A DNA stretch of 64,000 nt. Origin: Streptomyces zhihengii (GTDB taxonomy: Bacteria; Actinomycetota; Actinomycetes; Streptomycetales; Streptomycetaceae). Of this stretch, positions 1 to 9,342 are shown one piece after another. The notes under the pieces are model-generated. The model saw only the letters and a program-made list of their open reading frames with translations. It was not told the DNA's origin and made no database searches. Location of the stretch: NCBI RefSeq assembly GCF_016919245.1, contig NZ_JAFEJA010000001.1, positions 3,630,001-3,694,000 of the forward strand. Direction: 5' to 3'. Numbering within the stretch: the first letter of the stretch is position 1; each line of letters opens with the position of its first letter. A program made the translations under genes and the position numbers.

Positions 1-972
1 CAGCGGCCCGTCCTCGGTCGGCGGGCGGCCCACCACGATCGACTGGAGCAGCGGCCGCCTGCGCATGGTGACGCAGTCGATCGTCAGCGCGGGGAACGGC
101 TCCTGCGGCGTGTAGAAGCCGGTGTGGTCGCCGAACGGGCCCTCGGGGAGCATCTCGCCGGGCTCCAGCCAGCCCTCCAGCACGACCTCGGCGTTGGCCG
201 GGACCTGGAGCGGCACGGTCTTGCAGTCGACCATCTCGATCCGCTTGCCGGCGACGAAGCCGGCGAACAGGTACTCGTCGATGTCGCCGGGCAACGGCGC
301 GGTCGAGGCGTACGTCACGGCCGGCGGGCAGCCGAACGCGATGGCCACCGGCAGCCGCTCGCCGCGCCGTGCGGCGACCGCGTAGTGGTTGCGGCTGTCC
401 TTGTGGATCTGCCAGTGCATGCCGATGGTGCGCCGGTCGTGGCGCTGGAGCCGGTAGAGGCCGAGGTTGCGGATGCCCGTCTCCGGGTCCTTCGTGTGGG
501 TGAGCCCCAGGTTGAAGAACGAGCCGCCGTCCTGGGGCCAGGTGAAGAGGGCGGGCAGCGCGTCGAGATCGACGTCGTCGCCCTGGAGGACGACCTCCTG
601 CACCGGAGCGTCCTTCACCTTCTTCGGCGGCACGTGGACCATCGAGCCCAGCTTGCCGAAGGCCTCGCGCACGCCGACGAAGCCGTGCGGCAGCTCCGGC
701 TTGAGCAGACCGCCGATCTTGTCGCTGATGTCCGCGTAGGACTTCAGGCCGAGCGACTTCAGCAGACGGCGGTCCGTGCCGAAGACGTTCATCGCGAGGG
801 GCATCGCCGAGCCGCGCACGTTCTCGAAGAGGAGCGCGGGGCCGCCGGCCTTGTTCACCCGGTCGACGATCTCCCCGACCTCCAGGTGCGGATCGACCTC
901 GGCCTTGATGCGCTTGAGGTCTCCCTCGCGCTCCAGAGCCCGGAGCAGGGAGCGAAGATCGTCGTAAGCCAT
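1..972 (-). CDS. UbiD-family menaquinone biosynthesis decarboxylase (3' end outside window)
   Basis: The translated minus strand (starting [18 protein letters not shown]) is a UbiD-type decarboxylase. These enzymes use prenylated FMN to remove the ring carboxylate of an aromatic intermediate. In Streptomyces, which make menaquinone by the futalosine route, this paralogue acts late in that pathway. About 324 residues are visible of a usual length near 480, so the C-terminus lies beyond position 1. Recognisable segments are LLFENV near residue 47, the [12 protein letters not shown] block and the [10 protein letters not shown] block that form the cofactor/substrate core. The ATG at 972 fits the conserved N-terminus. 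The family call is firm; the exact substrate is inferred from the genus. Confidence 0.85.
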   Translation of the reverse strand, partial: MAYDDLRSLLRALEREGDLKRIKAEVDPHLEVGEIVDRVNKAGGPALLFENVRGSAMPLAMNVFGTDRRLLKSLGLKSYADISDKIGGLLKPELPHGFVGVREAFGKLGSMVHVPPKKVKDAPVQEVVLQGDDVDLDALPALFTWPQDGGSFFNLGLTHTKDPETGIRNLGLYRLQRHDRRTIGMHWQIHKDSRNHYAVAARRGERLPVAIAFGCPPAVTYASTAPLPGDIDEYLFAGFVAGKRIEMVDCKTVPLQVPANAEVVLEGWLEPGEMLPEGPFGDHTGFYTPQEPFPALTIDCVTMRRRPLLQSIVVGRPPTEDGPL

Positions 973-1058
973 GCGGTCCAGTATCCGGTACGCACTACGC
1001 TGGAGCTGTCACGGGGGCCGCGGTTCGGCCCCGAGCTCTGTTGCGCAAGGGGGCGGCC

Positions 1059-1421
1059 ATGCTTCGGGTGCTGATGGTGCTGGTGCCTCTCGGCCTGAGC
1101 ATCTACGCGTTCATCGACTGCATCACCACCGACGAGAAGGATGTCCGCTACATCCCCAAGCCGCTGTGGGCGATCCTCGTGCTGCTGTTCCCGCTGGTCG
1201 GCTCGATCTCCTGGCTGATCGTCGGCAAGGACCGCGCCGCGACCGCCGGGCGGTCCTCGTCCCGGCGCGGCGGCTGGGTGGCGCCCGACGACAACCCGGA
1301 GTTCCTGAAGTCGCTGCGCGAGGAGAACGAGCGCGAGCGGCGCAAGGAGCGGGACGAGACGCCCGAGGACGCCGTGGAGGGCCCCGCCGACGGCGACGAG
1401 GGCGACAAGCCACGCCCCTGA
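1059..1421 (+). CDS. Small PLDc_N-domain membrane protein
   Basis: A 120-residue protein with two membrane segments close to the N-terminus (about residues 3-22 and 36-58), the second rich in W, F, L and G as in the PLD-nuclease N-terminal (PLDc_N) family. The tail is highly charged (repeated E and R) and probably cytoplasmic. An upstream TTG at 1041 is in frame, but the ATG at 1059 sits directly before the first hydrophobic helix and follows a GCAAGGGGG ribosome site. It diverges from the UbiD gene across an 86-bp gap. Function is unknown; the family is usually read as a phospholipase D-derived membrane anchor without a catalytic domain. Confidence 0.75.
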   Translation: MLRVLMVLVPLGLSIYAFIDCITTDEKDVRYIPKPLWAILVLLFPLVGSISWLIVGKDRAATAGRSSSRRGGWVAPDDNPEFLKSLREENERERRKERDETPEDAVEGPADGDEGDKPRP

Positions 1422-1576
1422 GCGGACCGGCGGATCCCCGGCGCCGCCGGACACCGCACGTAACGGAGTGAACACGGCACTCGCCGACGGCTACGCCGCG
1501 CCGAGGGCTGGGTAATAACCTTGATCCCGTCAACCATCCGCCCGCCCGGCGCCACTTGACCGACCGGGAGTCGTCC

Positions 1577-3622
1577 TTGAGGGATCAACTGGCCGCGCGG
1601 AGCGGCTTACTCGCGCAGCTCGCGTCCCACCTGACCGGCACCGAGGTCGACGGACGCCGGCACCGCCCCTACTGCAAGGCGCTCCCCCCGCCCGTCGTCG
1701 CCGTCGTCGGCGGCCGGGGCACCGGCAAGACCCACGACGCGCTGCGGCTGCGGGACCTCTGCGGCACGGTGACGCCCACGGCGTACCTGGACTGCGCCGA
1801 CGACACCCTGCGCACCGCCGTCGCCGAATCGCCCCGCTCCCGCTCCCTGGTGACCGAGGCCCTGCTGCGGCTCGGCGGCGCCTTCGTGCGCAGCGGCCCC
1901 CCGCGCGCCGGGGCCCTCCCGCTGACACGGCTGTTCACCGGGCTGGTGGCCGTCGCCTCCGGCGGGTGGGACGCCGGGCAGGACGAGCGCATCGCGGCCG
2001 AACTGGGCCGGCTGGAGGCCCTCTCCCCGGTGCGCGGCACCTCGGGCGAGGCGGCGCGGGACCGGGCGGCACGGCTCGTGGCGGCGTACGCGGTGATGCG
2101 GCCGCCGCAGACGCCCACCGGGGTGTCGGTGGAGGTGCTGCTGCGCGACATCCTCCCGCGCGGCGCGCGCCGGGCGGCCGACTGGTACGGCGCCTACCCG
2201 GGCGCGCAGGGCGACGCCGCCGCCGGACTGACCCTGCTCGGCGCCCACTTCCGGCACGGCGGCGACCAGCGGGTGCGGGCCGAGTACTACCTGGGGCAGG
2301 CGCTGCGCGCCGACCTGGAGGAGGCGTACCGGACGACGGGCGGCTGGCTGCTGCGCACCGGTCGGCCGCTGATGCTGCTCGACAACGCCCACGAGGAGCC
2401 GGGCGAACGGCTGGTGCGCGACTGCCTGACCTACCGCGGGCGGGGCCACCGGGACCGGGTCGTCGTCCTCGCCGCGTTCCGGCGGGAGGACCCGCCGGTC
2501 CTCACGGGCGCCTACCGGCTGCCGTCGCTGACGTCGGCGGTGGGGCTCGCGGGCGGCCGCACCGACCAGCTGTGCCGGCACGCCATGGTCGTGGTGCCCT
2601 ACCCGCCGCTGCCCCCGGCCGGTCCCGAGACCTCGGACGGGCTGCTGAGCCATGTGGACCCGGACGCGATGCTGCCGCCCGGACTGCCGCGCGCGCTCTA
2701 CCGCTTCACCGGCGGGCGGCCGCTGGCGATGACCCGGATGACGGACGCCATCGCCGAGCTGAACAGCCTGGCCGACGCGGCCCCCGAGGACGAGGCGGTG
2801 CGGCCCGCGCTGCCGGCGCTGACCCTGCGCTCGCTGCTGCGCTACCGGCCCGCCACCCCGCACCGGACGACCACCGGCCCGACGGTGGCGGGGGCGCTGC
2901 GCGACGCGCTGGTGCCGGGCGAGACGGGCGAGCTGCTCACCCTGGTGTCACCGGCGGCCGACGCCCACGCCGCGGGACTGCTGCTGTCGCCCGCCGCCGC
3001 CCTCACCACCACCGAGTTGCGCCACGCGCTGGACGCGGACGGCTGGCCGCGCTGCGACGAGCACTTCGTCGCCGACCACTGCCTGCGGATCGTGCTGCTG
3101 CACCAGCTCTACCACCGCGAACCGGACCACGCGTCGTGGGTCCGGGGCCATCAGCGCCTCGCGACGCACTACGCGGGCGCCTCCCCGGCCTCGCCGCACC
3201 AGTACCACCACGAGCTGTCGATCGGGCTGATCCGCAACGCCGTCGCCCATCTCCACGGCTCGCTGTACCTGATGAACACCGCGGTCTGGCTGGACAATCT
3301 GCTGCACATCGCCTCGGCGCCGGTGTTCGCCGGCATCGACGAACGGCGCAGGCTGGCCTTCACCGGCGGCCACCACGAACCGGAGCGCCGGGTGGCGCGG
3401 CTGCTGAACGCGGCCTGGCTCGCGCAGGACCGGCTGGAGCTGCCGGAGGCCCGCCTGGAGGCGGCCGCCCGCGGGGCGCTGTACGCGATGCGCGACGACG
3501 TCGCCGACGGCTCGGTGCTCACCGACGCCGCCGAGCAGTGGGCCGAGAGCATCCGATCGGGGCGCCCCCTGCGGGAGTGCGCCTGCACACGGCGGGGACG
3601 GACGAACGGGGGGAACGAGTGA
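1577..3622 (+). CDS. Large P-loop NTPase of unknown function
   Basis: A 681-residue soluble protein. The Walker A motif GGRGTGKT lies at residues 45-52, and a Walker B-like stretch LMLLDNA with its aspartate at about residue 269 follows. This spacing suggests a STAND/AAA-like ATPase. The rest has no recognised domain, no membrane helix and no obvious DNA-binding motif. I place the start at the TTG at 1577, because GGGAG lies 6 bases upstream; an in-frame TTG at 1556 has no ribosome site. Its stop codon overlaps the start of the next gene by one base (TGATG), so the two are translationally coupled. Its role is not known; coupling to a binding-protein-like partner suggests regulation or signalling (inference). 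Confidence 0.75.
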   Translation: MRDQLAARSGLLAQLASHLTGTEVDGRRHRPYCKALPPPVVAVVGGRGTGKTHDALRLRDLCGTVTPTAYLDCADDTLRTAVAESPRSRSLVTEALLRLGGAFVRSGPPRAGALPLTRLFTGLVAVASGGWDAGQDERIAAELGRLEALSPVRGTSGEAARDRAARLVAAYAVMRPPQTPTGVSVEVLLRDILPRGARRAADWYGAYPGAQGDAAAGLTLLGAHFRHGGDQRVRAEYYLGQALRADLEEAYRTTGGWLLRTGRPLMLLDNAHEEPGERLVRDCLTYRGRGHRDRVVVLAAFRREDPPVLTGAYRLPSLTSAVGLAGGRTDQLCRHAMVVVPYPPLPPAGPETSDGLLSHVDPDAMLPPGLPRALYRFTGGRPLAMTRMTDAIAELNSLADAAPEDEAVRPALPALTLRSLLRYRPATPHRTTTGPTVAGALRDALVPGETGELLTLVSPAADAHAAGLLLSPAAALTTTELRHALDADGWPRCDEHFVADHCLRIVLLHQLYHREPDHASWVRGHQRLATHYAGASPASPHQYHHELSIGLIRNAVAHLHGSLYLMNTAVWLDNLLHIASAPVFAGIDERRRLAFTGGHHEPERRVARLLNAAWLAQDRLELPEARLEAAARGALYAMRDDVADGSVLTDAAEQWAESIRSGRPLRECACTRRGRTNGGNE

Positions 3623-5127
3623 TGAACAATCTGACCAAGATCCTCATCGGTGCGGCGGCCGCGGTCGTCCTGCTGCTCGGCATCGTGTACGTGCCGGACG
3701 TCCTCGACCCGGACCGCACCTGCTCGGCCGGCGTCGAACGCCCCGAGGACAGCGAGGAGTGCATCGGCGTCTCCGCGACCGGCTACGACTTCGGCGTCAC
3801 GGAGATACGCGAGGTCGCCCGCGCCATCGGCGCCGAGAACGAGGAGGCCGCGAAGAGCGGTGACCTGATGGTCTCCGTCGCGGTGATGATGCCGTTCTCC
3901 TCGACGGCGCCCGAGCAGCTCACCAAGATGCGCCACGAGCTCCAGGGGGTGTACCTCCAGCAGCGGCTCGCCAACCGGGCCGAGGGCCGGCCGCCGCGGA
4001 TCCGGGTCCTGCTCGCCAACACCGGTGACCTCGGGCTGCACTGGGAGCGGGTGGTGCTCCAGCTCGTCGGCATGACCGGCGACCCGGTGCCGCTGCGCGC
4101 CGTGACGGGGATAGCGACCAGCAACGAGGTGAACAAGCGGGCGGTGGCGCTGCTGGCGAAGCACCGGGTGCCCATGGTGGGTTCGACGATCACCGCGGAC
4201 GACATCAGCGGGATACCCGGTCTCGCCCGGGTGTCCCCCACCAACAAGGACGAGGCGCGGGCCCTCGTGGCGCACGCCAAGGCGGTCGACCGCAACGCCC
4301 TGCTGGTCTACGACACCAACGCCCGCAACAACTACGCGCGCACCCTGCGCGAGGCGTTCGACGAGCAGCTCCCCGACCAGGTCTACGACGCCCGCCCGTT
4401 CACCTCGGGCGACGAGCCCGACGACGCGGGCAACCTCGGCAACGTCTTCAACAGCATCGCCCACTACATCTGCGACACCGACGCGCACACGGTCTTCTTC
4501 GCCGGCCGGCACACCCCGCTGCGGGTCTTCGTCTCCGAACTGGGCCGGTCGGGCTGCGCCGGCCGGGGCTTCACCGTCTTCACCGGCGACGAGGCCTCGT
4601 ACCTCGGCTCGGACGACAAGGTCGACCGCAAGGCGCTGGAGCCGCAGCCGGGCGGCCGGAAGCCGCGGGTGACCCTGAAGTACGCCGCCCTGGCGCACCC
4701 CGACGCCTGGGTGCCCGCGCCGGGCCGGAGCCTGCCCGCGACGGGCGGATCGGCCCCCGCGTACCGGCAGCTCGCCGACGCCCTCGCCGAGGTGCGCGGC
4801 GAGATCGGCGCCAACGTGCTGCACGACGGTCAGACGATCATCGGCTACGACGCGATGGCGACGGCGGTGCAGGGCATCCGCAGGGCGACCGGCTCGTCGG
4901 CGAAGGCCCCGTCCCTGGACGACGTGACCGCCCAGTGGCCGCACCTGACGGGCTCGCTCCGGGTGAACGGCGCCAGCGGCTGGATCTGCCTGGACACCGA
5001 CGGCAATCCGCGCAACAAGGCGGTGCCGATCGTGCGGCTGGCGGAGGACGGCACCCTGCGCTTCGAGGAGTTCTCCTGGCCGGACGGGAAGGAACCCCCG
5101 GCCGACTGCGTGTACAAGAAGGGCTGA
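3622..5127 (+). CDS. Membrane-anchored type-1 periplasmic-binding-like protein
   Basis: A 501-residue protein with a single N-terminal hydrophobic helix (about residues 6-25) and then an extracytoplasmic domain resembling branched-chain amino acid ABC receptors (Leu/Ile/Val-binding fold). Family-like segments include VSVAVMMPFSS near residue 90, VPMVGSTITADD and RVSPTNKDEARAL in the middle, and VFFAGRH later. There is no lipobox, so the anchor is an uncleaved helix or signal peptide rather than a lipid. No permease or ABC ATPase follows, which is odd for a transport receptor. The ATG at 3622 overlaps the stop of the NTPase gene and has a GGGGGGAACG ribosome site. I infer a ligand-sensing role in partnership with the NTPase. 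Confidence 0.75.
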   Translation: MNNLTKILIGAAAAVVLLLGIVYVPDVLDPDRTCSAGVERPEDSEECIGVSATGYDFGVTEIREVARAIGAENEEAAKSGDLMVSVAVMMPFSSTAPEQLTKMRHELQGVYLQQRLANRAEGRPPRIRVLLANTGDLGLHWERVVLQLVGMTGDPVPLRAVTGIATSNEVNKRAVALLAKHRVPMVGSTITADDISGIPGLARVSPTNKDEARALVAHAKAVDRNALLVYDTNARNNYARTLREAFDEQLPDQVYDARPFTSGDEPDDAGNLGNVFNSIAHYICDTDAHTVFFAGRHTPLRVFVSELGRSGCAGRGFTVFTGDEASYLGSDDKVDRKALEPQPGGRKPRVTLKYAALAHPDAWVPAPGRSLPATGGSAPAYRQLADALAEVRGEIGANVLHDGQTIIGYDAMATAVQGIRRATGSSAKAPSLDDVTAQWPHLTGSLRVNGASGWICLDTDGNPRNKAVPIVRLAEDGTLRFEEFSWPDGKEPPADCVYKKG

Positions 5128-5202
5128 CCGGGCGTCCGGCCGGGCTTGAGGCCGGCCGGGCGGTGCCCGCCGGACGACGGTGCCTGCCGGACGGGCCCTG
5201 TC

Positions 5203-5721
5203 TCAGGCCGCCGCGTAGGCGTCGCGCAGCCGCTGCCAGCGGTCGGGCGTCCAGGACGACCAGTCGGTGACGGGGCTGCCGTCCAGGGCCGCCGCCAGCA
5301 GGGCGAGGTGGTCGTGCCAGCCGGCCAGGCAGTCCAGCCGCACCTCGTCGTCGCACCGCAGCTCGTTCGTGAAGCGCAGCACCGTGCCGTCGCCCCGGTG
5401 CGCCTCCAGGTGGAAGCGGATCCGGCCGTGGACGGTGACGGTGTACTCGGCGACCCGCTCCGTGTCCCAGGCGGTGACGTGACCGGCCGCGAGGGTGTGC
5501 CGTCCGTCGGCGTCGGCGTTCAGCCAGCGCAGCACGACCGCGCCGCCGACCCCCGGTTCGAGGACTTCGGCGGCGCACAGCCAGGAGGGCAGCCCCTCGG
5601 GGGTGGCGACGGCGTGCCACACCCGGACCACCGGGTGCGGCAGCGGCACTTCCCAGTGCAGCACATGGGTGCCGTCGTCCCGCGTCACGGAGGTGCCCCG
5701 GGGGATCACGTCGTCGGTCAT
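5203..5721 (-). CDS. SRPBCC/AHSA1-type domain protein
   Basis: A 172-residue protein with the START/Bet-v1-like AHSA1 pattern: an early HPVVRVWHAVATPEGLPSWL helix-strand unit, VLEPGVGGAVVLRW, a central string of beta strands, and a C-terminal GWHDHLALLAAALDG helix. Members bind hydrophobic small molecules or act as polyketide-cyclase-like or Aha1-like proteins; the ligand cannot be read from the sequence. It is monocistronic, convergent with the binding-protein gene at 3.6-5.1 kb and 64 bp downstream of ccsB on the same strand. The ATG start is at the expected family N-terminus. Confidence 0.8.
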   Translation of the reverse strand: MTDDVIPRGTSVTRDDGTHVLHWEVPLPHPVVRVWHAVATPEGLPSWLCAAEVLEPGVGGAVVLRWLNADADGRHTLAAGHVTAWDTERVAEYTVTVHGRIRFHLEAHRGDGTVLRFTNELRCDDEVRLDCLAGWHDHLALLAAALDGSPVTDWSSWTPDRWQRLRDAYAAA

Positions 5722-5735
5722 GCCCCCAGCGTCCC

Positions 5736-5754
5736 GCGCCCCCGCCGGGGGCGC
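5736..5754 (-). terminator. Hairpin downstream of the cytochrome c operon
   Basis: A GC stem of 8 bp (GCGCCCCC / GGGGGCGC) with a 3-base loop lies between the end of ccsB (5786) and the next minus-strand gene. It has no U-tract, as is usual in Streptomyces. Its position suggests termination of the ccs transcript. Confidence 0.4.
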
Positions 5755-5785
5755 GACCTCACGCTCCGGGGGGCGGGAGGGGCCG

Positions 5786-6874
5786 TCAGACGCCCGCGTA
5801 GGAGTGCAGGCTGTTCACGAACATGTTCACGCCGTAGTAGTTCCACAGGAAGCACAGGAACGCGACGAGCGCGATGTACGCGGCCTTGCGGCCCTTCCAG
5901 CCGGCGGTCGCGCGGGCGTGCAGATAGGCGGCGTAGGCGACCCAGGTGATGAAGGACCAGACCTCCTTGGCGTCCCAGCCCCAGTAGCGGCCCCACGCGT
6001 CGCCGGCCCAGATCGCGCCGGCGATGATCGTGAACGTCCACAGCGGGAAGACCGCCGCGTTGACGCGGTAGGCGAACTTGTCGAGGGTGGCCGCGGCGGG
6101 CAGCCGCTCCATGACCGAGGTGGCGAACTTCCCCGGCTGGTCGCCGCGGGCCAGCTTGGCCTCGTAGGAGTCGCGGAACAGGTACAGGATGCTGCCGACC
6201 GCGCCGAGGTAGAAGACGGCGCCGCAGAAGATGGCGGTGGAGACGTGGATCCACAGCCAGTACGAGTCGAGCGCGGGCACCAGCTGGTCGCTCTCGGTGT
6301 AGAGCACCGTGACGGCGAACCCGAGGTCCAGCAGGACGGTGGTGACCAGCGGCAGACCGGCCCAGCGGACGTTCTTCTTGGCGAGCAGCAGCGCGAGGTA
6401 CACACCGACGACGACCGTCGAGAAGGTGGTGGAGAACTCGTACATGTTGCCCCACGGCGCCCGCTGCACCGAGACGGCGCGGGCGACGACGCCGGCGGCC
6501 TCCAGCAGGAACGCCAGGACCGTCAGCGACACCGCGATGCGGCCGTAGAGGTCGCCCTTCTCGGTGCCGCCGTGCGCGCCGGGGCCGTCCGGCACGTCAC
6601 GGGTGCCGGCGGCGGCCCGGGTGACGACCTTCGGCTTGTCCAGCACCGTGGTGCCGCCGGCCGTGCGGACGCTGACGGCCGGGGCCGCGGCGGTGGCCGC
6701 GGCGCCCTTGGGCGCGGTCAGCGCGGCGGCCGTGCGGGCCACCTTGCTGCGGCTGCCGAAGAGCCACTCCGCCATGTGCGCGAAGAAGGCCAGCGTGTAC
6801 ACGGCCATCGACGAATAGATCAGGTAGTTGCTGATCTCCGCGAGGCCTTCGTTGGTTGCGGCGGCGAGAGTCAC
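5786..6874 (-). CDS. ccsB: Cytochrome c biogenesis protein CcsB (ResC/CcsA-like heme handling protein)
   Basis: A 362-residue polytopic protein ending in the tryptophan-rich heme-handling motif family: GRYWGWDAKEVWSFITW near residue 290 is the WWD-type signature. Histidines flanking this region are expected to ligate heme in System II cytochrome c maturation. The N-terminal helix (residues 12-35) is followed by an Ala/Val-rich cytoplasmic linker. It works with ResB to export heme and attach it to apocytochrome CXXCH sites outside the membrane. The GTG start at 6874 overlaps the stop of resB by 4 bp (GTGA), showing coupling; it is the last gene of the operon. Confidence 0.93.
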   Translation of the reverse strand: MTLAAATNEGLAEISNYLIYSSMAVYTLAFFAHMAEWLFGSRSKVARTAAALTAPKGAAATAAAPAVSVRTAGGTTVLDKPKVVTRAAAGTRDVPDGPGAHGGTEKGDLYGRIAVSLTVLAFLLEAAGVVARAVSVQRAPWGNMYEFSTTFSTVVVGVYLALLLAKKNVRWAGLPLVTTVLLDLGFAVTVLYTESDQLVPALDSYWLWIHVSTAIFCGAVFYLGAVGSILYLFRDSYEAKLARGDQPGKFATSVMERLPAAATLDKFAYRVNAAVFPLWTFTIIAGAIWAGDAWGRYWGWDAKEVWSFITWVAYAAYLHARATAGWKGRKAAYIALVAFLCFLWNYYGVNMFVNSLHSYAGV

Positions 6875-8550
6875 TGCTGTGCCCCTTCGGCAGGAACGTC
6901 CGGTTCTTCGGGTTCGGGCGCCGTCGGCGCCTGTGCGTTGAGGGTCAGGGCCAGGTCGGTGAGCTCCTCGGGGAGCTTCGCCGACTCGCTGCGGCCCAGG
7001 CCCGCCATCTCGACCACGGTCACGCCGTCCGCGCCGCGCACCGCCCGCACCCAGACGCGGCGGCGCCTGATGAAGAGGGAGGCCGCGAGTCCGCCGATGG
7101 CGGCGACGGCGCCGGTCAGCGCCCAGCCGGTGGCGGGCTGCCGGGTGATCTGGAAGGTCGCCCACTCCTTCACGTCCTTCTCGAACGTGATGGAGCCGGC
7201 GCCGTCCGGGAGCTGCATGGTCTCGCCGGGCAGCAGCCGCTTCTTGAGGACCTCGCCGTCGCTGCCCTTGAACTGCTTCATCTTGCGGGTGTCGAGCTGG
7301 TAGACGTTCTGCGGCAGGCCCGCGTCGACGCCGAGGCTGCCGTGGTAGCCGGTGAGCGCGAGCACCGGGAACTCCAGGCCGGGGAACTGCGAGAACATGT
7401 CGCCCTCGCCCGCGCCGGCGAAGGTCGGCACGAAGAACGCCTGGAAACCGAGCTGGTCCTTCTTGCCGTTCTTGTCCCGGTATCCGTCCATCACCTTGAT
7501 GGCACCGGTGGAGGTCACGTTGTTGTCGATCGGCAGCAGCGGCACCGCGTCCCGGAAGACGAGGTCGCCCTTGCCGTTGCGCACGGTGACGACCGGCGCG
7601 TAGCCGTGGCCGTTCAGGTACACCTTGGTGCCGTCGACCTCCAGCGGCCGGTTCACCTCGACGACCTGCTTGCGGTCCGCGCTCCCGGGCGTCGACCAGG
7701 TGAGGGCCGCCTCGTAGGTGCGCGGGGTGCCGCGCTGCGGCCCGCTCCTGGCGTAGGTGCCGGTGAAGCTGTCCAGCGTGAAGGAGAACGGCGTCAGCTC
7801 GTCGGGCTCGAAGAGCGAGCCCGACTTGAAGTCGTCGTACTGGGTGAGCGTGTTGGAGAAGCCGCCGCCCTCGACGACCAGCTTGCCGCCCTCGGACTTG
7901 AAGAGCTGCCCCCAGGCGAACGCGGTCAGCATCACGATCAGCGACACGTGGAACACCAGGTTGCCCGCCTCGCGCAGGTACCCCTTCTCCGCGGCGACGG
8001 CGTCCCCGGTGCCGTGGGCGCGGAAGCGGCGGCCGCGCAGCATGGTGAGGGCGGCCTCGCGGACCTCCTCGGGCCCGGCCTCGGTGCGCCAGGTGGTGTA
8101 GGCCGGCAGCCGGTCCAGCCGGCGCGGCGCGCCCGGCGGGCGGCTGCGCAGCTGGCCGACGAACTGCCAGGAGCGCGGCACGATGCAGCCGATGAGGGAG
8201 ACGAAGAGCAGGATGTAGATCGCCGAGAACCACACCGAGCTGTAGACGTCGAAGAACTGCAGCTTGTCGTAGAGCGGCGCCAGGGTCTCGTGCCGGTCCC
8301 GGAAGGCCTGCACCTTCATCTCGTCCACGCTGTTCTGCGGGATGAGGGAGCCGGGGATCGCGCCGAGGGACAGCAGGAAGAGCAGGATCAGCGCCACCCG
8401 CATCGAGGTGAGCTGGCGCCAGAACCAGCGCGCCCAGCCGATCACCCCGAGCGTGGGGCCGCCGATCGTCTGGTCCGCCGCGCCCTCCACGGGCGCGGTC
8501 GAGAGCTGCGAGGCGGCATCGCCGAGCTCGCGCTCCTCGGTGTCGTTCAT
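6871..8550 (-). CDS. resB: Cytochrome c biogenesis protein ResB
   Basis: A ResB/Ccs1-family membrane protein of 559 residues. Helices near residues 45-70, 105-130 and 205-230 precede a large extracytoplasmic domain, and a last helix lies near residue 480 before an Arg-rich turn and a Glu-rich tail. Signatures include FWRQLTSMRVALILLFLLSL and the SLIPQ motif that follows. It pairs with CcsB as the System II heme-ligation complex. I chose the ATG at 8550 because CAGGACCTCC precedes it; an ATG at 8565 is in frame but has only GAGAG touching it. The stop overlaps ccsB. Confidence 0.92.
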   Translation of the reverse strand: MNDTEERELGDAASQLSTAPVEGAADQTIGGPTLGVIGWARWFWRQLTSMRVALILLFLLSLGAIPGSLIPQNSVDEMKVQAFRDRHETLAPLYDKLQFFDVYSSVWFSAIYILLFVSLIGCIVPRSWQFVGQLRSRPPGAPRRLDRLPAYTTWRTEAGPEEVREAALTMLRGRRFRAHGTGDAVAAEKGYLREAGNLVFHVSLIVMLTAFAWGQLFKSEGGKLVVEGGGFSNTLTQYDDFKSGSLFEPDELTPFSFTLDSFTGTYARSGPQRGTPRTYEAALTWSTPGSADRKQVVEVNRPLEVDGTKVYLNGHGYAPVVTVRNGKGDLVFRDAVPLLPIDNNVTSTGAIKVMDGYRDKNGKKDQLGFQAFFVPTFAGAGEGDMFSQFPGLEFPVLALTGYHGSLGVDAGLPQNVYQLDTRKMKQFKGSDGEVLKKRLLPGETMQLPDGAGSITFEKDVKEWATFQITRQPATGWALTGAVAAIGGLAASLFIRRRRVWVRAVRGADGVTVVEMAGLGRSESAKLPEELTDLALTLNAQAPTAPEPEEPDVPAEGAQQ

Positions 8551-8568
8551 GGAGGTCCTGCCCATCTC

Positions 8569-9342
8569 TCAGATCCCCACCGTGAAGCCGTTGGTCCAGC
8601 CCTGCATCGACTGGACCATGCTGTCCCACACACCTGTGAGCAGCAGGACGCCGGTCAGGATCATCATCACGCCGCCGATCCGCATCACCCAGGCGTAGTG
8701 CCGCTTCACCCAGTCGAACGCGCCGAGCGCCTTGCGGAAGGCCACCGCCGCGAGCACGAACGGCACCCCGAGCCCGAGACAGTACGCGACGGTCAGCAGC
8801 GCGCCCCGTCCCGCGCTCGCCTCGTTCGCCGACAGGAACGTCACGGCGGACAGCGTCGGGCCGATGCACGGCGTCCAGCCGATGCCGAACAGGGCGCCGA
8901 GCAGCGGCGCGCCGACGAGGCCGGACACCGGCCGCCGGTGGATGCGGAACTCCCGCTGGGTCAGCCAGGGCATCAGGCCCATGAAGAAGACGCCCAGCAG
9001 GATCATCAGCACGCCGAGGACCCGGGAGAGGATCTCCCGCTGGCCCTGGAGGGTGGAGCCGAAGTAGCCGAAGAGCGCGCCGCCCGACACGAACACGGCG
9101 GTGAAGCCGAGCACGAACAGCGAGGCGCCGGCGACCATCCGGCCCCGGCGCGCCTGGGCGAGGTCGCTGCCGGTGACGCCCGTCACATAGGACAGGTAGC
9201 CGGGCACGAGGGGCAGGACGCACGGCGAGAAGAACGAGACCAGGCCCGCGAGCACCGCGATGGGCAGCGCGAGGAGCAGTGCGCCGCCGAGGACCGTCTC
9301 GTTCACCCCCTGCGAGGCGGCGAGGAGTTCCACGCCGATCAC
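8569..9342 (-). CDS. ccdA: CcdA-type thiol-disulfide membrane transporter
   Basis: A 257-residue, six-helix protein of the CcdA/DsbD-beta family. It moves reducing power from cytoplasmic thioredoxin across the membrane to keep apocytochrome and ResA cysteines reduced. Both conserved redox cysteines are visible, in SFFSPCVLPLVPGYLS (residues about 41-56) and GWTPCIGPTLSA (about 155-166). The GTG start at 9342 overlaps the stop of the ResA-like gene (GTGA), so these genes are coupled; 18 bp separate it from resB. Confidence 0.93.
   Translation of the reverse strand: MIGVELLAASQGVNETVLGGALLLALPIAVLAGLVSFFSPCVLPLVPGYLSYVTGVTGSDLAQARRGRMVAGASLFVLGFTAVFVSGGALFGYFGSTLQGQREILSRVLGVLMILLGVFFMGLMPWLTQREFRIHRRPVSGLVGAPLLGALFGIGWTPCIGPTLSAVTFLSANEASAGRGALLTVAYCLGLGVPFVLAAVAFRKALGAFDWVKRHYAWVMRIGGVMMILTGVLLLTGVWDSMVQSMQGWTNGFTVGI

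Noticed and set aside
1966..3621. Long upstream extension of the binding-protein gene frame
   Set aside because: Low-complexity Arg/Gly/Pro translation overlapping the NTPase gene; the ATG at 3622 has a ribosome site and starts the membrane helix.
5786..9223. One 1145-codon frame running through ccsB and resB
   Set aside because: Only the last third is real (ccsB); the rest is a shadow of resB and ccdA.
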